From Herbaspirillum sp. AP02 (GTDB lineage Bacteria; Pseudomonadota; Gammaproteobacteria; Burkholderiales; Burkholderiaceae_D), in assembly GCF_015767275.1 (NCBI RefSeq), contig NZ_JADWMY010000006.1, forward strand, positions 246,209 to 310,208: DNA of 64,000 nucleotides. Reading direction: 5' to 3'. The translations under genes were made by a program, and so were the position numbers. Numbering within the stretch: position 1 is the stretch's first letter; each line of letters opens with the position of its first letter. The notes beneath the pieces were generated by a model. That model ran no database searches. It saw only the letters and a program-made list of their open reading frames with translations, and had not been told where the DNA came from. Below, piece after piece: positions 1 through 9,755 of the stretch.

Positions 1-1
1 C

Positions 2-508
2 GAGGCACGCGGGCATGCGTTTCCCCTGTTTGTGCAGGGCGAGGCCGGTCGTACCGAACTGCTGGACCGCTTCCGTGCCGCCGGCAATGGCGTGCTGATC
101 GGCAGCCAGAGTTTCTGGGAAGGCGTGGACGTGCGTGGCGACGCGCTATCGCTGGTGATCATCGACAAATTGCCGTTCTCGCCGCCGGACGATCCGGTCC
201 TGGCAGCACGAATCAGCGAGATGGAAAAGCAGGGCTTGAACGGCTTCGTGCATCATCAGTTGCCGGCGGCGATCATCAATCTCAAGCAAGGTGCCGGGCG
301 CCTGATCCGCGACGAGGGTGATCGCGGGGTGCTGATGATCTGCGATCCGCGCCTGATCACCAAGAACTACGGCCGTCGCATCTGGCAGAGCCTGCCGCCG
401 TTCAAGCGCACCCGCGAGCTGGACATGGTGCAGGCCTTCTTCCGCGAGCAGGATGCCCGCCGGGCGGCCGCTGCAGCGGGCGAGGGCGGTACCTCGGAAG
501 CCGGCTGA
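2..508 (+). CDS. ATP-dependent DNA helicase, DinG/YoaA type (3' part only)
   Basis: This is the C-terminal part of a superfamily 2 iron-sulfur helicase of the DinG/YoaA group; the gene starts before the window. The open frame runs in from base 2, so the GTG at 32 is internal. The segment GSQSFWEGVDVRGD is the conserved helicase motif V/VI region, followed by VIIDKLPFSPPDDP and a QGAGRLIRDEGDRG block, which is the arginine-finger motif VI (QxxGRxIR). These enzymes unwind 5'-overhang DNA, D-loops or R-loops during repair. The catalytic N-terminal half, including Walker A and the Fe-S cysteines, is outside the window, so DinG and YoaA cannot be told apart. The stop is followed one base later by the start of the PilZ gene, suggesting co-transcription. 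Confidence 0.85.
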   Translation, partial: EARGHAFPLFVQGEAGRTELLDRFRAAGNGVLIGSQSFWEGVDVRGDALSLVIIDKLPFSPPDDPVLAARISEMEKQGLNGFVHHQLPAAIINLKQGAGRLIRDEGDRGVLMICDPRLITKNYGRRIWQSLPPFKRTRELDMVQAFFREQDARRAAAAAGEGGTSEAG

Positions 509-509
509 G

Positions 510-1457
510 ATGGCCGACCTGACCTCCCTGGTGCCGGTGCGGGCCTCCGCGCTGATGGTGGGCAAGCCGGCTCCCTGGCCGATCTACAACGAAGCCGGCA
601 AGTTGTTGCTGGCGCGCGGTACTCTGATCGACACGGTCGACCAATTGACCGGCCTGATCGAAAATGGCCTCTATCGCAATGCTCGCTGGATTGCCGAGCC
701 CGATACCGAATCGGTGCCGCTGCCGCAGGCGCGTGACGTACTGCGTCGCAAGCAGGGCGGCAAGAAATCCCTGAGGCCGGCGGCCACAGTGCGTGGACAG
801 GAAAGCGTGATCACGGTCGACGAGGTACGCTGGAATATCGGCGATACCCTGTGGTTGCAGTTTGCCGACGACGCCACCCAGCGCTATGCGGTGTCGCTGG
901 TGGGCTGCCTACCCAATCGCAGTATCCTGGTCACCGCGCCGCAGAAGGAAGGCAAGCAGCTCTTCGTGCGCGATGGTCAGCCCTTTGTGGTACGCGCCTT
1001 GTCCGGTCGTCGCGCCTATGCCTTTGCAGCCCAGTTGCTGAAGTACCAGCAGACGCCGTTCGTCTACCTCCACCTTTCACTGCCCAAGGAAGTGCGCTCC
1101 ACCGTGATCCGCCAGGCTACCCGGGTAGCGGTGGGCGCCGAAGGCTACCTGGCGCTGGATGGCGCCAATCCGCTGCCGGCCAGCGTGATCGATCTCAGTC
1201 TGGGCGGTGCCTCGCTGGTGGCGACCTCGCTGTCGGGCAAAGTGGCGGCGCAGAAGGGAGTGGTGGGGCAATTGCGTTTCGTGGCCGCCGTAGCCGACCA
1301 GCAACTGAGTCTGGACCTGCGGGTGGTGCTGCGCGCTGTCGAGGCGCTGGGCGAGGCCGATTTCCACCAGTACGGCGTGGAATTTTCCGGCCTGAGCGTG
1401 CGCGACAAACTGGTGCTGGCGGCCTATGTCTACCAAGAACTGAGCCAGCAAGAGTAG
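510..1457 (+). CDS. YcgR-like flagellar brake protein with PilZ domain
   Basis: A 315-residue protein with the two-part layout of YcgR-type c-di-GMP effectors. A YcgR-N-like beta-barrel region (about residues 100-195) is followed by a C-terminal PilZ domain. The PilZ ligand signature is present: RQATR (RxxxR) just before the domain and DLSLGGASL (D/N-x-S-x-x-G) about 28 residues later. Such proteins bind cyclic di-GMP and slow the flagellar motor or act on other surface machinery. I chose the ATG at 510, one base after the helicase stop, rather than a longer frame opening at 453 inside the helicase gene. An extra N-terminal section of about 90 residues (beginning LVPVRASALMVGKPAPWPIY) is not a domain I can name; similar segments occur in other betaproteobacterial PilZ proteins. 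Confidence 0.8.
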   Translation: MADLTSLVPVRASALMVGKPAPWPIYNEAGKLLLARGTLIDTVDQLTGLIENGLYRNARWIAEPDTESVPLPQARDVLRRKQGGKKSLRPAATVRGQESVITVDEVRWNIGDTLWLQFADDATQRYAVSLVGCLPNRSILVTAPQKEGKQLFVRDGQPFVVRALSGRRAYAFAAQLLKYQQTPFVYLHLSLPKEVRSTVIRQATRVAVGAEGYLALDGANPLPASVIDLSLGGASLVATSLSGKVAAQKGVVGQLRFVAAVADQQLSLDLRVVLRAVEALGEADFHQYGVEFSGLSVRDKLVLAAYVYQELSQQE

Positions 1458-1516
1458 GGCGGCATCACGGTGCCAAGAATGTCGCTGGCGGGGACTGCCC
1501 AAAGCCCGGCTTCGGT

Positions 1517-1522
1517 TAAAAT
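1517..1522 (+). promoter_or_regulatory. -10 element placed for leaderless surE transcription
   Basis: TAAAAT ends exactly 7 bases before the surE ATG, so a transcript starting at the usual distance would begin at or next to the A of the start codon. No good -35 box is visible. The only purine-rich bases upstream of the ATG (AGG at 1525-1527) are too close to act as a ribosome binding site. Confidence 0.45.
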
Positions 1523-1529
1523 TCAGGCC

Positions 1530-2267
1530 ATGAAAATCCTCATCAGCAACGACGACGGCTACCTCGCCCCGGGCATCATTGCCCTGGCCGAGGCGCTCGC
1601 CCCCATCGCCGACATTACCGTCGTCGCGCCGGACAGCAACCGTTCCGGCAGCTCCAATTCCCTGACCCTGGATCGTCCACTATGGGTAGAGCAGGCCGCC
1701 AACGGCTTCCACTACCTCAATGGCACGCCGTCGGACTGCGTCCACGTGGCGCTGACCGGTTTGCTCAAGGAACGTCCGGACCTGATTGTCTCCGGGATCA
1801 ACCAAGGTCAGAACATGGGCGACGATACGCTGTATTCGGGCACCGTCGCAGCGGCCACCGAGGGTTTCCTGTTCGGGATTCCATCGATTGCGTTTTCGCA
1901 ACTCCACAAGGGCTGGGCCGAGCTGGATGCAGCAGCGCGCATTGCCCGCGAGATCGTGGAACGCCGTTTCGATGCCTTGCCGCAGCCGTATCTGCTCAAT
2001 GTCAACATCCCCAATCTGCCGTATGCGCAGATCAAGGGCAGCCTGGCGACCCGGCTGGGCAAGCGTCACATGTCCGAGCCGGTCCATAAGCTGACCGATC
2101 CGCATGGTCGCGATCTGTACTGGATCGGTCCGGCCGGTGCTGCTCGGGATGGCGGTGACGGTACCGATTTCCATGCCACTGCCAATGGTTATGTCTCGAT
2201 CACGCCGTTGCAGATCGACCTGACCCACACGACCCAGCTGGACAATCTCAAGAAAGCGCTTGCATGA
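1530..2267 (+). CDS. surE: 5'/3'-nucleotidase SurE
   Basis: SurE is a metal-dependent survival protein that dephosphorylates nucleoside 5'- and 3'-monophosphates in the cytoplasm. The 245-residue product has the family start [10 protein letters not shown] with the metal-binding Asp8-Asp9 pair and the conserved active-site block [17 protein letters not shown] at about residues 88-104. Length is normal for the family. I chose the ATG at 1530 over an in-frame start at 1470 because the protein must begin at [10 protein letters not shown]. The stop overlaps the start of pcm (ATGA at 2264-2267), so the two are translationally coupled. The order surE-pcm-nlpD-rpoS is a classic stationary-phase cluster. 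Confidence 0.97.
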   Translation: MKILISNDDGYLAPGIIALAEALAPIADITVVAPDSNRSGSSNSLTLDRPLWVEQAANGFHYLNGTPSDCVHVALTGLLKERPDLIVSGINQGQNMGDDTLYSGTVAAATEGFLFGIPSIAFSQLHKGWAELDAAARIAREIVERRFDALPQPYLLNVNIPNLPYAQIKGSLATRLGKRHMSEPVHKLTDPHGRDLYWIGPAGAARDGGDGTDFHATANGYVSITPLQIDLTHTTQLDNLKKALA

Positions 2268-3229
2268 GCGACAAGTCCAGCCGCTTTCCTCTGAGCCTGT
2301 CCTCGGTGGTCGACAAGAAGAAGACCGCCGGCGCCGGCCGGGACACGGCTGGCAGGCCCCAGGCAACCACCCAGACTGCGGCCAAGAACGCGGCCCAGTC
2401 ATCCCAGCGGGCCGCGCTCAAGCCGGTGCAGCAGGGTCTGGCGCAAGCCCTGCGCGCGCCGCCGGTGCCGCCACGGGCCCCGGTGGTACCGGCCCAGCGC
2501 CTGCTCAGTGCCGCACCGGCGCCGCGTACGGCGATCAAGAATGTGATGACGGTGACCCAGACCAATGGCTCCCATCATGCTTCGCCGCTGGCCTCCGAAG
2601 CGGTGCGCAAAGCCATGGTGGCGCGCGTGGCCAAGCAGGGCGTGGCCGATGCCAAGGTGCTGGCCGCGATGGAGGCGGTACCACGGCACATGTTCGTCGA
2701 GCCGGGACTGGCCAGCCAGGCCTATATCGACGCTTCGCTGCCGATCGGCCATCACCAGACCATTTCCCAGCCCTACATCGTGGCGCGGATGATCGAGATC
2801 ATGCGCCAGAACCGCCATGGCGGCCGTCTGGACCGGGTGCTGGAAATCGGTACCGGCTGCGGTTACCAGGCCGCGGTACTGTCGCGGGTGGCGGGCGAAG
2901 TCTATTCAATCGAGCGCATCAAGCCCCTGCATGAACTGGCCAAGACCAATCTGCGTCCATTGCGGATAGCAAACATCCGCTTGCATTACGGAGATGGTAT
3001 GCTTGGCCTGCCGCAAGTGGCGCCTTTCGACGGCATCATCCTCGCCGCGGCCGGACTTGAAGTGCCGCAGGCCCTGCTGGAGCAACTCGCCATCGGTGGC
3101 AGGCTGGTAGCCCCGGTAGGCGAACGCCAGCAGGTGCTGGAATTGATAGAACGCGTCGGCCAGCGTGACTGGCGCCGTAGTACCCTGGAACAGTGCCATT
3201 TCGTGCCATTGCGGCCGGGTACGGTGTGA
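2264..3229 (+). CDS. pcm: Protein-L-isoaspartate O-methyltransferase
   Basis: Pcm uses S-adenosylmethionine to methylate isoaspartyl residues in aged proteins and so starts their repair. The product is 321 residues, about 100 longer than typical Pcm (about 210-220). The methyltransferase core begins near residue 110 and shows the substrate-loop motif [13 protein letters not shown] at about 162 and the SAM motif [15 protein letters not shown] near 192. The extra N-terminus is rich in Ala, Pro, Gln and Ser and looks disordered; it contains no recognisable domain. The start overlaps the surE stop by four bases, which fixes the long form as the translated one unless an internal start is also used. 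The product should be cytoplasmic. Confidence 0.95.
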   Translation: MSDKSSRFPLSLSSVVDKKKTAGAGRDTAGRPQATTQTAAKNAAQSSQRAALKPVQQGLAQALRAPPVPPRAPVVPAQRLLSAAPAPRTAIKNVMTVTQTNGSHHASPLASEAVRKAMVARVAKQGVADAKVLAAMEAVPRHMFVEPGLASQAYIDASLPIGHHQTISQPYIVARMIEIMRQNRHGGRLDRVLEIGTGCGYQAAVLSRVAGEVYSIERIKPLHELAKTNLRPLRIANIRLHYGDGMLGLPQVAPFDGIILAAAGLEVPQALLEQLAIGGRLVAPVGERQQVLELIERVGQRDWRRSTLEQCHFVPLRPGTV

Positions 3230-3460
3230 CGCGGTAACCCGCTTACGCAGGTTACGGCCTGATGTGGCAAGGCAGCACCGGCGGATGTCAGGATCCGCCA
3301 AGCATCATCGAAACAGGGAACGGGCGGCAACAAGCACAAGCATCCAAGCCGCGGATCGATGAAGAGAGCGGATGGGCAGGCAAGGGGGCCGCATTTCCCT
3401 GATGAACTTCTGGCGCTGGCTGCGTGTCAACTAGCGTCGTACAAAATCTTACGTAAGAGC

Positions 3461-4441
3461 ATGAAGAAAATTCGTTTGGCTGTAATGGGCAGTGTCGTCA
3501 GTCTGCTGGCCGCCTGCGGCTCGACACCGAATCAGCAGCCGGCGCCCGTCGTGGAGCGCACCACCAGCACCGTCAAGCCGGTCGACAATGCCGTCGCGGC
3601 GGTTGCTCCGGTCCCCTCTGGGCGTGGCTACTATACGGTCAAGAAGGGCGATACCCTGTATCGCATCGCCCTGGATGTCGGGCAGAACTGGCGTGACATC
3701 GTGGCCTGGAACAACCTGACCAACCCGAACGACATCAAGGTCGACCAGGTGTTGCGGGTAGCCCCCCCTGATCGCGCCGGCGGTGCACCGCAGACCGCTG
3801 CCGTGGTCGCGGCACCGGGCGCCGGGCTGGATGTGAGGCCGCTGGGTGCACCAGGAGCAGCGGCACCTGCAGCATCTGCGCCATTGGCTTCGGGCGGCAA
3901 CAAGACCGGGCCGCGTGGTGACAAGCGTGCCTATTCGGACAGCGCGCTGGCCGAACTGGAAAAGCCGGATGCAACCCCGGCTGCAGCAGCTCCGGCGGCA
4001 GCCGGGGCCAAGCCTGAGGCAGCGCATGCAGCCGACAAGCCGGCAGCAGCCAGCCAGTCGGCCGCCGGTGATGATGAAGGGGTGTCCTGGATGTGGCCGG
4101 CCGACGGCAAGGTGGTCGGGACCTTCGACGGCGGCAAGAAGGGTGTCGATATCGCCGGCAAGGATGGCCAGTCGGTGCTGGCGGCGGCTGGTGGCAAGGT
4201 CATGTATGCCGGCAGCGGCATCCGTGGTTATGGCAACCTGGTGATCATCAAGCATACCAACAACCTGTTGTCGGCCTATGCCCACAACAAGACCATCCTG
4301 GTGAAGGAAGGTCAGAGTGTGACCAAGGGGCAAAAGATCGCTGAGATGGGTAAATCCGACAGCGACAGCGTCAAGCTGCACTTCGAGATCCGCCAACAGG
4401 GCAAACCTGTTGATCCCTCCAAATACTTACCGCCACGCTAG
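3461..4441 (+). CDS. nlpD: Murein hydrolase activator lipoprotein NlpD (LysM + degenerate LytM)
   Basis: NlpD is an outer-membrane lipoprotein that activates septal amidases during cell separation. The 326-residue product starts with a short signal peptide and lipobox LLAAC, then a LysM peptidoglycan-binding domain at about residues 58-101 (YYTVKKGDTLYRIA). A long Ala/Pro-rich linker leads to a C-terminal LytM/M23 domain at about 215-320. That domain has lost catalytic metal ligands: the H-x-G-x-D site reads KKGVDIAG and the HxH site reads KLHFE, so it should be an activator, not an enzyme. I chose the ATG at 3461, directly before the signal peptide, over an in-frame start at 3359. The gene lies three bases before rpoS; in relatives an rpoS promoter lies inside nlpD. 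Confidence 0.95.
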   Translation: MKKIRLAVMGSVVSLLAACGSTPNQQPAPVVERTTSTVKPVDNAVAAVAPVPSGRGYYTVKKGDTLYRIALDVGQNWRDIVAWNNLTNPNDIKVDQVLRVAPPDRAGGAPQTAAVVAAPGAGLDVRPLGAPGAAAPAASAPLASGGNKTGPRGDKRAYSDSALAELEKPDATPAAAAPAAAGAKPEAAHAADKPAAASQSAAGDDEGVSWMWPADGKVVGTFDGGKKGVDIAGKDGQSVLAAAGGKVMYAGSGIRGYGNLVIIKHTNNLLSAYAHNKTILVKEGQSVTKGQKIAEMGKSDSDSVKLHFEIRQQGKPVDPSKYLPPR

Positions 4442-4444
4442 CGT

Positions 4445-5458
4445 ATGACAAGCAATCGCCGCGATCACTTGCCAGACCAGGACCCTCGTGAAGAGGACAT
4501 CGACGATCCCATTGATGAGATCGACGAACCGGAAGTGATCGACGGCGATGCTGCCGAGCAGCCCCAGGAGGCGGCTCCGGCCGAGGGGGTGGACGAGCTC
4601 AAGAAGGTGCTGGCCGCCGAACTCTCCACCGATACCACCCAGCACTACCTCAACAAGATCGGCGCCAAGCCCTTGTTGACGGCGGCCGAGGAGCTGCATT
4701 TCGCCACCCTGGCCAAGCAGGGCGAGTTCGTGGCGCGCCAGAAGATGATCGAGCACAACCTGCGACTGGTGGTGTCGATCGCCAAGCACTACATCAATCG
4801 TGGCGTGGCCCTGCTGGACCTGATCGAGGAGGGCAACCTCGGCCTCATGCGCGCCATCGACAAGTTCGAGCCCGAACGCGGTTTCCGATTTTCCACTTAC
4901 GCCACCTGGTGGATACGCCAGAGCATCGAACGCGCCATCATGAACCAGGCACGCACGGTGCGCCTGCCGGTCCACATGGTGCGCGAGCTGAACCAGATCC
5001 TGCGTGCCAAGTACCACCTGGAGGCGCAGCATCGGGACGGCCGCGACGCCGGGGCGGAAGATATTGCCCATCTGGTGGGGCGACCGGTGGAAGAGGTGCA
5101 GGACGTGCTGGCCTTGTCCGAACATGCGGCCTCGCTCGATACCCCGCTGGACAACGATCCCCAGGCCAGCCTGATGGACCTCTTGCCCAGCGCAGTGGAG
5201 GAGCATCCCGATACCCGCGCCGAAAGCCAGGAAGCCGCCTTGTTGATCAGGGAGTGGTTGAAGAGCCTGTCCGAAAAGCAGCGTGTGGTCGTAGCCCGTC
5301 GCTTTGGCCTGGACAACGACGATCCATCCACCCTGGAGCAGCTTGCCGGCGAGATGGGCATCACCCGTGAGCGCGTGCGCCAGGTGCAGCAGGAGGCGCT
5401 GGTCAAGCTCAAGCGCCTGCTGACCTCGCGCGGAGTGGGGCGGGACGCCTTGTTCTGA
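4445..5458 (+). CDS. rpoS: RNA polymerase sigma factor RpoS
   Basis: This is the stationary-phase/general stress sigma factor (sigma-38), 337 residues. The acidic N-terminus is followed by region 1.2 (from about [19 protein letters not shown]). The core region 2 helix [18 protein letters not shown] and the -10-recognition segment [19 protein letters not shown] follow, then region 3 and the region 4 helix-turn-helix ending [21 protein letters not shown]. That order and the region 1.2 sequence distinguish it from the much longer RpoD. It directly follows nlpD, the conserved arrangement in beta- and gammaproteobacteria. RpoS levels are normally controlled through Hfq-dependent small RNAs; hfq lies about 12 kb downstream in this window. 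Confidence 0.97.
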   Translation: MTSNRRDHLPDQDPREEDIDDPIDEIDEPEVIDGDAAEQPQEAAPAEGVDELKKVLAAELSTDTTQHYLNKIGAKPLLTAAEELHFATLAKQGEFVARQKMIEHNLRLVVSIAKHYINRGVALLDLIEEGNLGLMRAIDKFEPERGFRFSTYATWWIRQSIERAIMNQARTVRLPVHMVRELNQILRAKYHLEAQHRDGRDAGAEDIAHLVGRPVEEVQDVLALSEHAASLDTPLDNDPQASLMDLLPSAVEEHPDTRAESQEAALLIREWLKSLSEKQRVVVARRFGLDNDDPSTLEQLAGEMGITRERVRQVQQEALVKLKRLLTSRGVGRDALF

Positions 5459-5642
5459 GTTTCTGAATGGTGTCGCGCTGTAGGTCGGCCTTTCTAGCTG
5501 CGCATTCCCGCTGATTTCTTTCGATTTCCTTCATCCAGCTGTGTCCGGATGTGCGGCGCGCTTCCCTCCCGGTCCCGGATCGCGGACAATACCGCTTTTG
5601 TTTTTGGCCGCGGACTTCGGTCCCATCCCTGTGGTTTCCCTC

Positions 5643-7004
5643 ATGCAACAAGACATCATCATTGAAATCAAGTCGCTCGATATGGACGGGCGCGGCGTTG
5701 GTCACCTCGAAAACGAGGATGGCACGCCAGGCAAGGTCATCTTCGTCGAAGGCGCGCTGCCCGGGGAGCGGGTCAGTTTCCAGTCCTATCGCAAGAAACC
5801 GAAATGGGAAGCCGGCGAGATGACTGCGCTGCACCGCGAATCCTCGCTGCGGGTGAAGCCGCGCTGTGACTATTTCGGTACGTGCGGCGGCTGCGCCATG
5901 CAGCATCTGGAGCCCTCGGCCCAGGTCGCCATGAAGCAGCGTGTGCTGGAGGACAACCTCTGGCATCTGGGCAAGACCAAGGCCGAGGTGATGCTGCGGC
6001 CCATCTATGGTCCGACCTGGGGTTATCGTTACCGCGCCCGCATCTCGGTGCGCCATGTGGCCAAGAAGGGCGGGGTGCTGGTGGGTTTCCACGAAAAGCG
6101 CTCTTCCTTCATCGCCGATATGAAGACCTGCGAGATCCTGCCCCCCAACGTTTCTGCCATGCTGGTGCCGCTGCGCGAACTGGTGGCTGCGCTGACCATC
6201 CGCGATCGCATGCCACAGATCGAACTGGCCGTGGGCGAAGGCGATGATGGCAACAAGGTCACCGTGCTGGTGTTGCGCATCATGGAGGCGTTGGCTCCGG
6301 CCGATGAGGTCTTGCTGAAGGCCTTCGCCGACCAGTACCGGATCGAATGGTGGCTGCAGACCAAGGGCCCGGACACGGCCGCTCCGTATTATCCGGCGCA
6401 ATCGAAGTTGCAGTACACGCTGCCGGAATTCGGCATCCGCATGCCCTTCAAGCCTACCGATTTCACCCAGGTCAACCACCAGATCAACCGCGTACTGGTG
6501 GCGCGGGCACTGCGTTTGCTGGATGTGCAGCCGCAAGACCGCGTGGCCGACCTGTTCTGCGGCCTGGGCAACTTCACGCTTCCTATCGCCACGCTGGCGC
6601 GTGAAGTGGTGGGCATCGAGGGCAGTACTGCGTTGACCGAGCGTGCCCTGGATAACGCCAAGGTCAATGGTGTGGATGCCAAGACCAGCTTCTACTGCCG
6701 CAATCTCTTCGAGGCCAAGCCTGAGGATTTCGTGGCCCTGGGCAAGTTCGACCGTATGCTGATCGATCCGCCGCGCGAAGGTGCCATGGAAGTCTGCAAG
6801 GCCCTGGTGGAGTTGCCGCCGGAGCAACAGCACCTCAAGCCCAGGCGTATCGTCTATGTCTCCTGCAATCCCGCCACACTGGCGCGTGATGCCGGAATGC
6901 TGGTGCATCTGGGCGGTTATTCACTCAAGTATGCAGGCGTGGTGAACATGTTCCCGCACACCGCCCACGTCGAGTCGATCGCGGTGTTCGACCTGCCGGA
7001 GTAA
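5643..7004 (+). CDS. rlmD: 23S rRNA (uracil(1939)-C(5))-methyltransferase RlmD
   Basis: RlmD methylates U1939 of 23S rRNA with SAM. The 453-residue product has an N-terminal TRAM RNA-binding domain, and a 4Fe-4S cluster motif [10 protein letters not shown] near residues 75-84 with a further Cys near 163. The C-terminal Rossmann methyltransferase has the SAM motif [14 protein letters not shown], then DPPREG, and the catalytic cysteine in [12 protein letters not shown] near residue 409. I chose the ATG at 5643 ([18 protein letters not shown], where the TRAM domain begins) over a longer frame from 5541. It is followed by a strong bidirectional terminator. Confidence 0.95.
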   Translation: MQQDIIIEIKSLDMDGRGVGHLENEDGTPGKVIFVEGALPGERVSFQSYRKKPKWEAGEMTALHRESSLRVKPRCDYFGTCGGCAMQHLEPSAQVAMKQRVLEDNLWHLGKTKAEVMLRPIYGPTWGYRYRARISVRHVAKKGGVLVGFHEKRSSFIADMKTCEILPPNVSAMLVPLRELVAALTIRDRMPQIELAVGEGDDGNKVTVLVLRIMEALAPADEVLLKAFADQYRIEWWLQTKGPDTAAPYYPAQSKLQYTLPEFGIRMPFKPTDFTQVNHQINRVLVARALRLLDVQPQDRVADLFCGLGNFTLPIATLAREVVGIEGSTALTERALDNAKVNGVDAKTSFYCRNLFEAKPEDFVALGKFDRMLIDPPREGAMEVCKALVELPPEQQHLKPRRIVYVSCNPATLARDAGMLVHLGGYSLKYAGVVNMFPHTAHVESIAVFDLPE

Positions 7005-7030
7005 ATCCGGGGCCGGGCGATCCGGCGTAC

Positions 7031-7066
7031 CAACAAAAAAGCCGGCTTGCGCCGGCTTTTTTGTTG
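7031..7066. terminator. Bidirectional rho-independent terminator
   Basis: A GCCGGC/GCCGGC stem with a TTGC loop is flanked by A6 on the left and T6 on the right. It therefore works as a terminator in both directions, between the convergent rlmD and BI-1 genes. Including the A/T tracts the palindrome spans 36 bases. Confidence 0.9.
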
Positions 7067-7091
7067 CTCAGGATGCAAGAAGCATCGTTTG

Positions 7092-7781
7092 TCAGTCGCG
7101 GTTACCGCCCACCATACCCAGGATCGACAGCAGGTTGGCGAAGACGTTGTACACGTCCAGGTAGATCGCCAGCGTGGCGGAGATGTAGTTGGTTTCGCCG
7201 CCGTTGACCACCTGTTGCACGTCAAACAGGATATAGGCCGAGAAGATGGCGATGGCCACCACCGAAATGGTCAGTTGCAGCGCCGGCAGGTGCAGGAACA
7301 TGTTGGCCAGCGAAGCCACCAGGATCACCAGCACGCCCGCGAACAAGAATTTCCCCAGGCCCGAGAAATCACGCTTGGAGACGGTGGCGATGGTGGCCAT
7401 GCCGCAGAAGATGATCGCGGTGCCGCCAAAGGCCGTCATGATCAGCCCGGCGCCGTTGGAAAAGCCCAGCGTGAACTCGATCAGGCGCGACAGCATCAGG
7501 CCCATGAAGAAGGTGAAACCCAGCAGGAAGGCCACACCCCAGCCGGAATTCTTGGTCTTCTCGATGGCGTAGAAGAAACCGAAGGCGATCGCCAGGAACA
7601 GCACTAAGCCGATCATCGGGCTGGCGGCGAAGAGGTTCAAGTGCATCTGCACGCCCAGCCAGGCGCCCAGCACGGTCGGGATCATCGACAGCGCCAGCAG
7701 CCAGTAGGTGTTGCGCAGTACGCGGTTGCGGGTGGCCAGGCTCGTGGTCGAGTGGCCGAAGGTCGTGTCCAGTTGGTTCAT
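7092..7781 (-). CDS. Bax inhibitor-1 (BI-1/YccA) family inner-membrane protein
   Basis: A 229-residue, strongly hydrophobic protein with about seven predicted membrane segments, beginning after the short soluble N-terminus MNQLDTTFGHSTTSLATRN. The C-terminal region AIFSAYILFDVQQVVNGGETNYISATLAIYLD contains the family pattern (FDxQ ... A..LYLD) with conserved Asp residues, which in characterised homologues form a pH-sensing calcium-leak site. In E. coli the relatives YccA and YbhL are substrates or modulators of FtsH. A good ribosome binding site (GGAGGA) precedes the start. It is transcribed divergently from ndk. The exact role in this organism is unknown. Confidence 0.9.
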   Translation of the reverse strand: MNQLDTTFGHSTTSLATRNRVLRNTYWLLALSMIPTVLGAWLGVQMHLNLFAASPMIGLVLFLAIAFGFFYAIEKTKNSGWGVAFLLGFTFFMGLMLSRLIEFTLGFSNGAGLIMTAFGGTAIIFCGMATIATVSKRDFSGLGKFLFAGVLVILVASLANMFLHLPALQLTISVVAIAIFSAYILFDVQQVVNGGETNYISATLAIYLDVYNVFANLLSILGMVGGNRD

Positions 7782-7992
7782 GTGTCCTCCGAAGCGTTGA
7801 ATGCGAGCCAGAGAATAGCACGGCGGCTCGATGTTAAGACAAGTCTTCCCTCTCTCTGGTTCGCACGCACTTTGCCGACTTGTTCTGACACTTGTCCTGC
7901 CAAGTCATGCCCCACTGCAGTGCATGCTGCGAAAGATGTGTGCTTGACATCTCAAAGGAGGTGAATTGACGTGATATCTGATGGTTTCATGC

Positions 7993-7998
7993 TAAAAT
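7993..7998 (+). promoter_or_regulatory. Extended -10 promoter element for ndk
   Basis: TGCTAAAAT (7990-7998 including the TG extension) is an extended -10 box about 60 bases before ndk. TTGACG at 7966 is spaced 21 bases away, too far for an ideal -35, so the TG extension probably carries the promoter. A perfect TTGACA at 7944 has no matching -10. Confidence 0.5.
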
Positions 7999-8060
7999 AC
8001 AAGGTTCATTGAATTATCAATTCTTGGCTTTAAGCCATTATTTTTATTGGAGTTTTTCTC

Positions 8061-8486
8061 ATGGCAATTGAACGCACCCTGTCGATTATCAAGCCCGACG
8101 CCGTCGCCAAGAACGTGATCGGCCAGATCTACACCCGTTTCGAAAACGCTGGCCTGAAGGTCATCGCTGCCCGCATGGCACAACTGTCGCGCGCTGAGGC
8201 AGAAGGCTTCTACGCCGTGCACCGCGAGCGTCCTTTCTTCAAGGATCTGGTGGACTTCATGATTTCCGGCCCGGTGATGATCCAGGTGCTGGAAGGCGAA
8301 GGCGCGATCCTGAAGAACCGCGATCTGATGGGCGCTACCGACCCGAAGAAGGCTGACAAGGGCACCATCCGCGCCGACTTCGCCGACTCCATCGATGCCA
8401 ACGCCGTGCACGGCTCGGACGCTGAAGAAACCGCCAAGGGCGAAATCGCCTATTTCTTCCCGGCGCTGAACGTCTATTCGCGTTAA
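8061..8486 (+). CDS. ndk: Nucleoside diphosphate kinase
   Basis: Ndk transfers the gamma-phosphate between nucleoside triphosphates and diphosphates through a phosphohistidine intermediate, balancing cytoplasmic NTP pools. The 141-residue product has normal length, starts with the family sequence [15 protein letters not shown], and carries the active-site histidine at residue 117 in NAVHGSD. A ribosome binding site (TTGGAG) lies about 8 bases upstream. It sits upstream of rlmN and the long housekeeping run, as in related betaproteobacteria. Confidence 0.98.
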   Translation: MAIERTLSIIKPDAVAKNVIGQIYTRFENAGLKVIAARMAQLSRAEAEGFYAVHRERPFFKDLVDFMISGPVMIQVLEGEGAILKNRDLMGATDPKKADKGTIRADFADSIDANAVHGSDAEETAKGEIAYFFPALNVYSR

Positions 8487-8582
8487 TCTGTTCCTGTTTT
8501 CCATCGGTCTTCCGGATCGGAGCGGAAACCGGCGCTGCAATCCCTGTCGCGTCTTTCCACCCTGGTCCCGGCCGCAAGCATC

Positions 8583-9755
8583 ATGACTACAGCTCTCACC
8601 AATCTGCTGGATATGGATCCCGCGCAACTCGTCGCCTACTGCGGCGAGTTGGGTGAGAAGCCGTTTCGTGCCAAGCAGTTGCAGCGTTGGATACACCAGT
8701 TCGGGGTGTCTGATTTCGATCAGATGACCGATCTGGCCAAATCGCTGCGCGACAAGTTGAGGACCCGCGCCGAAGTTCGCGCGCCGGCCATCATCAGTGA
8801 CCATACCTCCACCGACGGTACACGCAAGTGGCTGGTCGACGTGGGCCAGGGCAATGCGGTGGAAACCGTGTTCATCCCTGAAGAAAACCGCGGCACGCTG
8901 TGCGTTTCAACGCAGGCGGGCTGTGCCGTGAATTGCCGTTTCTGCTCGACCGGCAAGCAGGGCTTCAACCGCAATCTGACGGTTGCCGAGATCATCGGCC
9001 AGCTGTGGATGGCGGAATTCGAGCTGCGCAAGACCAAGGGTATCGAAGGTGGTCCCAAGGGCGAGCGCCAGATTACCAATGTGGTGATGATGGGCATGGG
9101 CGAGCCGCTGCTCAATTTCGAGCCGACCGTGACCGCCTTGCGCCTGATGCTGGACGACAATGCCTATGGCCTGTCGCGCCGCCGCGTGACCTTGTCTACC
9201 AGCGGCGTGGTGCCGATGATCGACAAGCTGTCCCAGGAATGCCCGGTGGCGCTGGCGGTCTCGCTGCATGCCTCCAACGACGCGCTGCGCGATTCGCTGA
9301 TCCCGTTGAACCGCAAGCATCCTCTGCGCGAGCTCATGCTGGCATGCAAGCGCTACCTGGAATTCGCCCCGCGTGACTTCATTACCTTCGAGTATTGCAT
9401 GCTCGATGGCGTCAACGACACCGACACCCATGCACGCGAGCTGGTCGCGCTGGTGAAGCAAGGCGAGACTGCCATCCCGTGCAAGTTCAACCTGATCCCT
9501 TTCAATCCCTTCCCCGAGTCGGGCTTGAAGCGTTCCCACAATCCGCGCATCAAGGCGTTCGCGCAAATCCTGATGGACGCCGGTATCGTGACCACCATCC
9601 GCAAGACGCGTGGCGACGATATCGACGCCGCCTGCGGGCAACTGGCCGGCGAAGTCAAGGATCGTACCCGGGTGCAGGAGCGCATGCAGAAGATGGCCGA
9701 ATATCAGGACAAGTACGGTCGGGATTTCGGCCGCATCGTGGAGATCTCCGGGTGA
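8583..9755 (+). CDS. rlmN: Dual-specificity RNA methyltransferase RlmN
   Basis: RlmN is a radical-SAM enzyme that adds a methyl group to C2 of A2503 in 23S rRNA and A37 of some tRNAs. The 390-residue product has the CxxxCxxC cluster motif CAVNCRFC at residues 114-121, the SAM-binding [12 protein letters not shown], and the C-terminal [12 protein letters not shown] containing the mechanistic cysteine that carries the methyl intermediate. No strong ribosome binding site is visible before the ATG at 8583. In many relatives rlmN is followed by pilW/pilF and then rodZ; here the next gene is rodZ. Confidence 0.97.
   Translation: MTTALTNLLDMDPAQLVAYCGELGEKPFRAKQLQRWIHQFGVSDFDQMTDLAKSLRDKLRTRAEVRAPAIISDHTSTDGTRKWLVDVGQGNAVETVFIPEENRGTLCVSTQAGCAVNCRFCSTGKQGFNRNLTVAEIIGQLWMAEFELRKTKGIEGGPKGERQITNVVMMGMGEPLLNFEPTVTALRLMLDDNAYGLSRRRVTLSTSGVVPMIDKLSQECPVALAVSLHASNDALRDSLIPLNRKHPLRELMLACKRYLEFAPRDFITFEYCMLDGVNDTDTHARELVALVKQGETAIPCKFNLIPFNPFPESGLKRSHNPRIKAFAQILMDAGIVTTIRKTRGDDIDAACGQLAGEVKDRTRVQERMQKMAEYQDKYGRDFGRIVEISG

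Noticed and set aside
3402..3434. Ten-codon open frame MNFWRWLRVN upstream of nlpD
   Set aside because: Trp-rich but very short, with no well-placed ribosome binding site and no attenuator structure; probably chance.
3449..4396. Long minus-strand open frames opposite nlpD, rlmD, ppc, prfC and similar genes
   Set aside because: They are shadows caused by high-GC third-position bias; they lack ribosome binding sites and their compositions (His/Arg/Gly/Gln-rich) match antisense reading.
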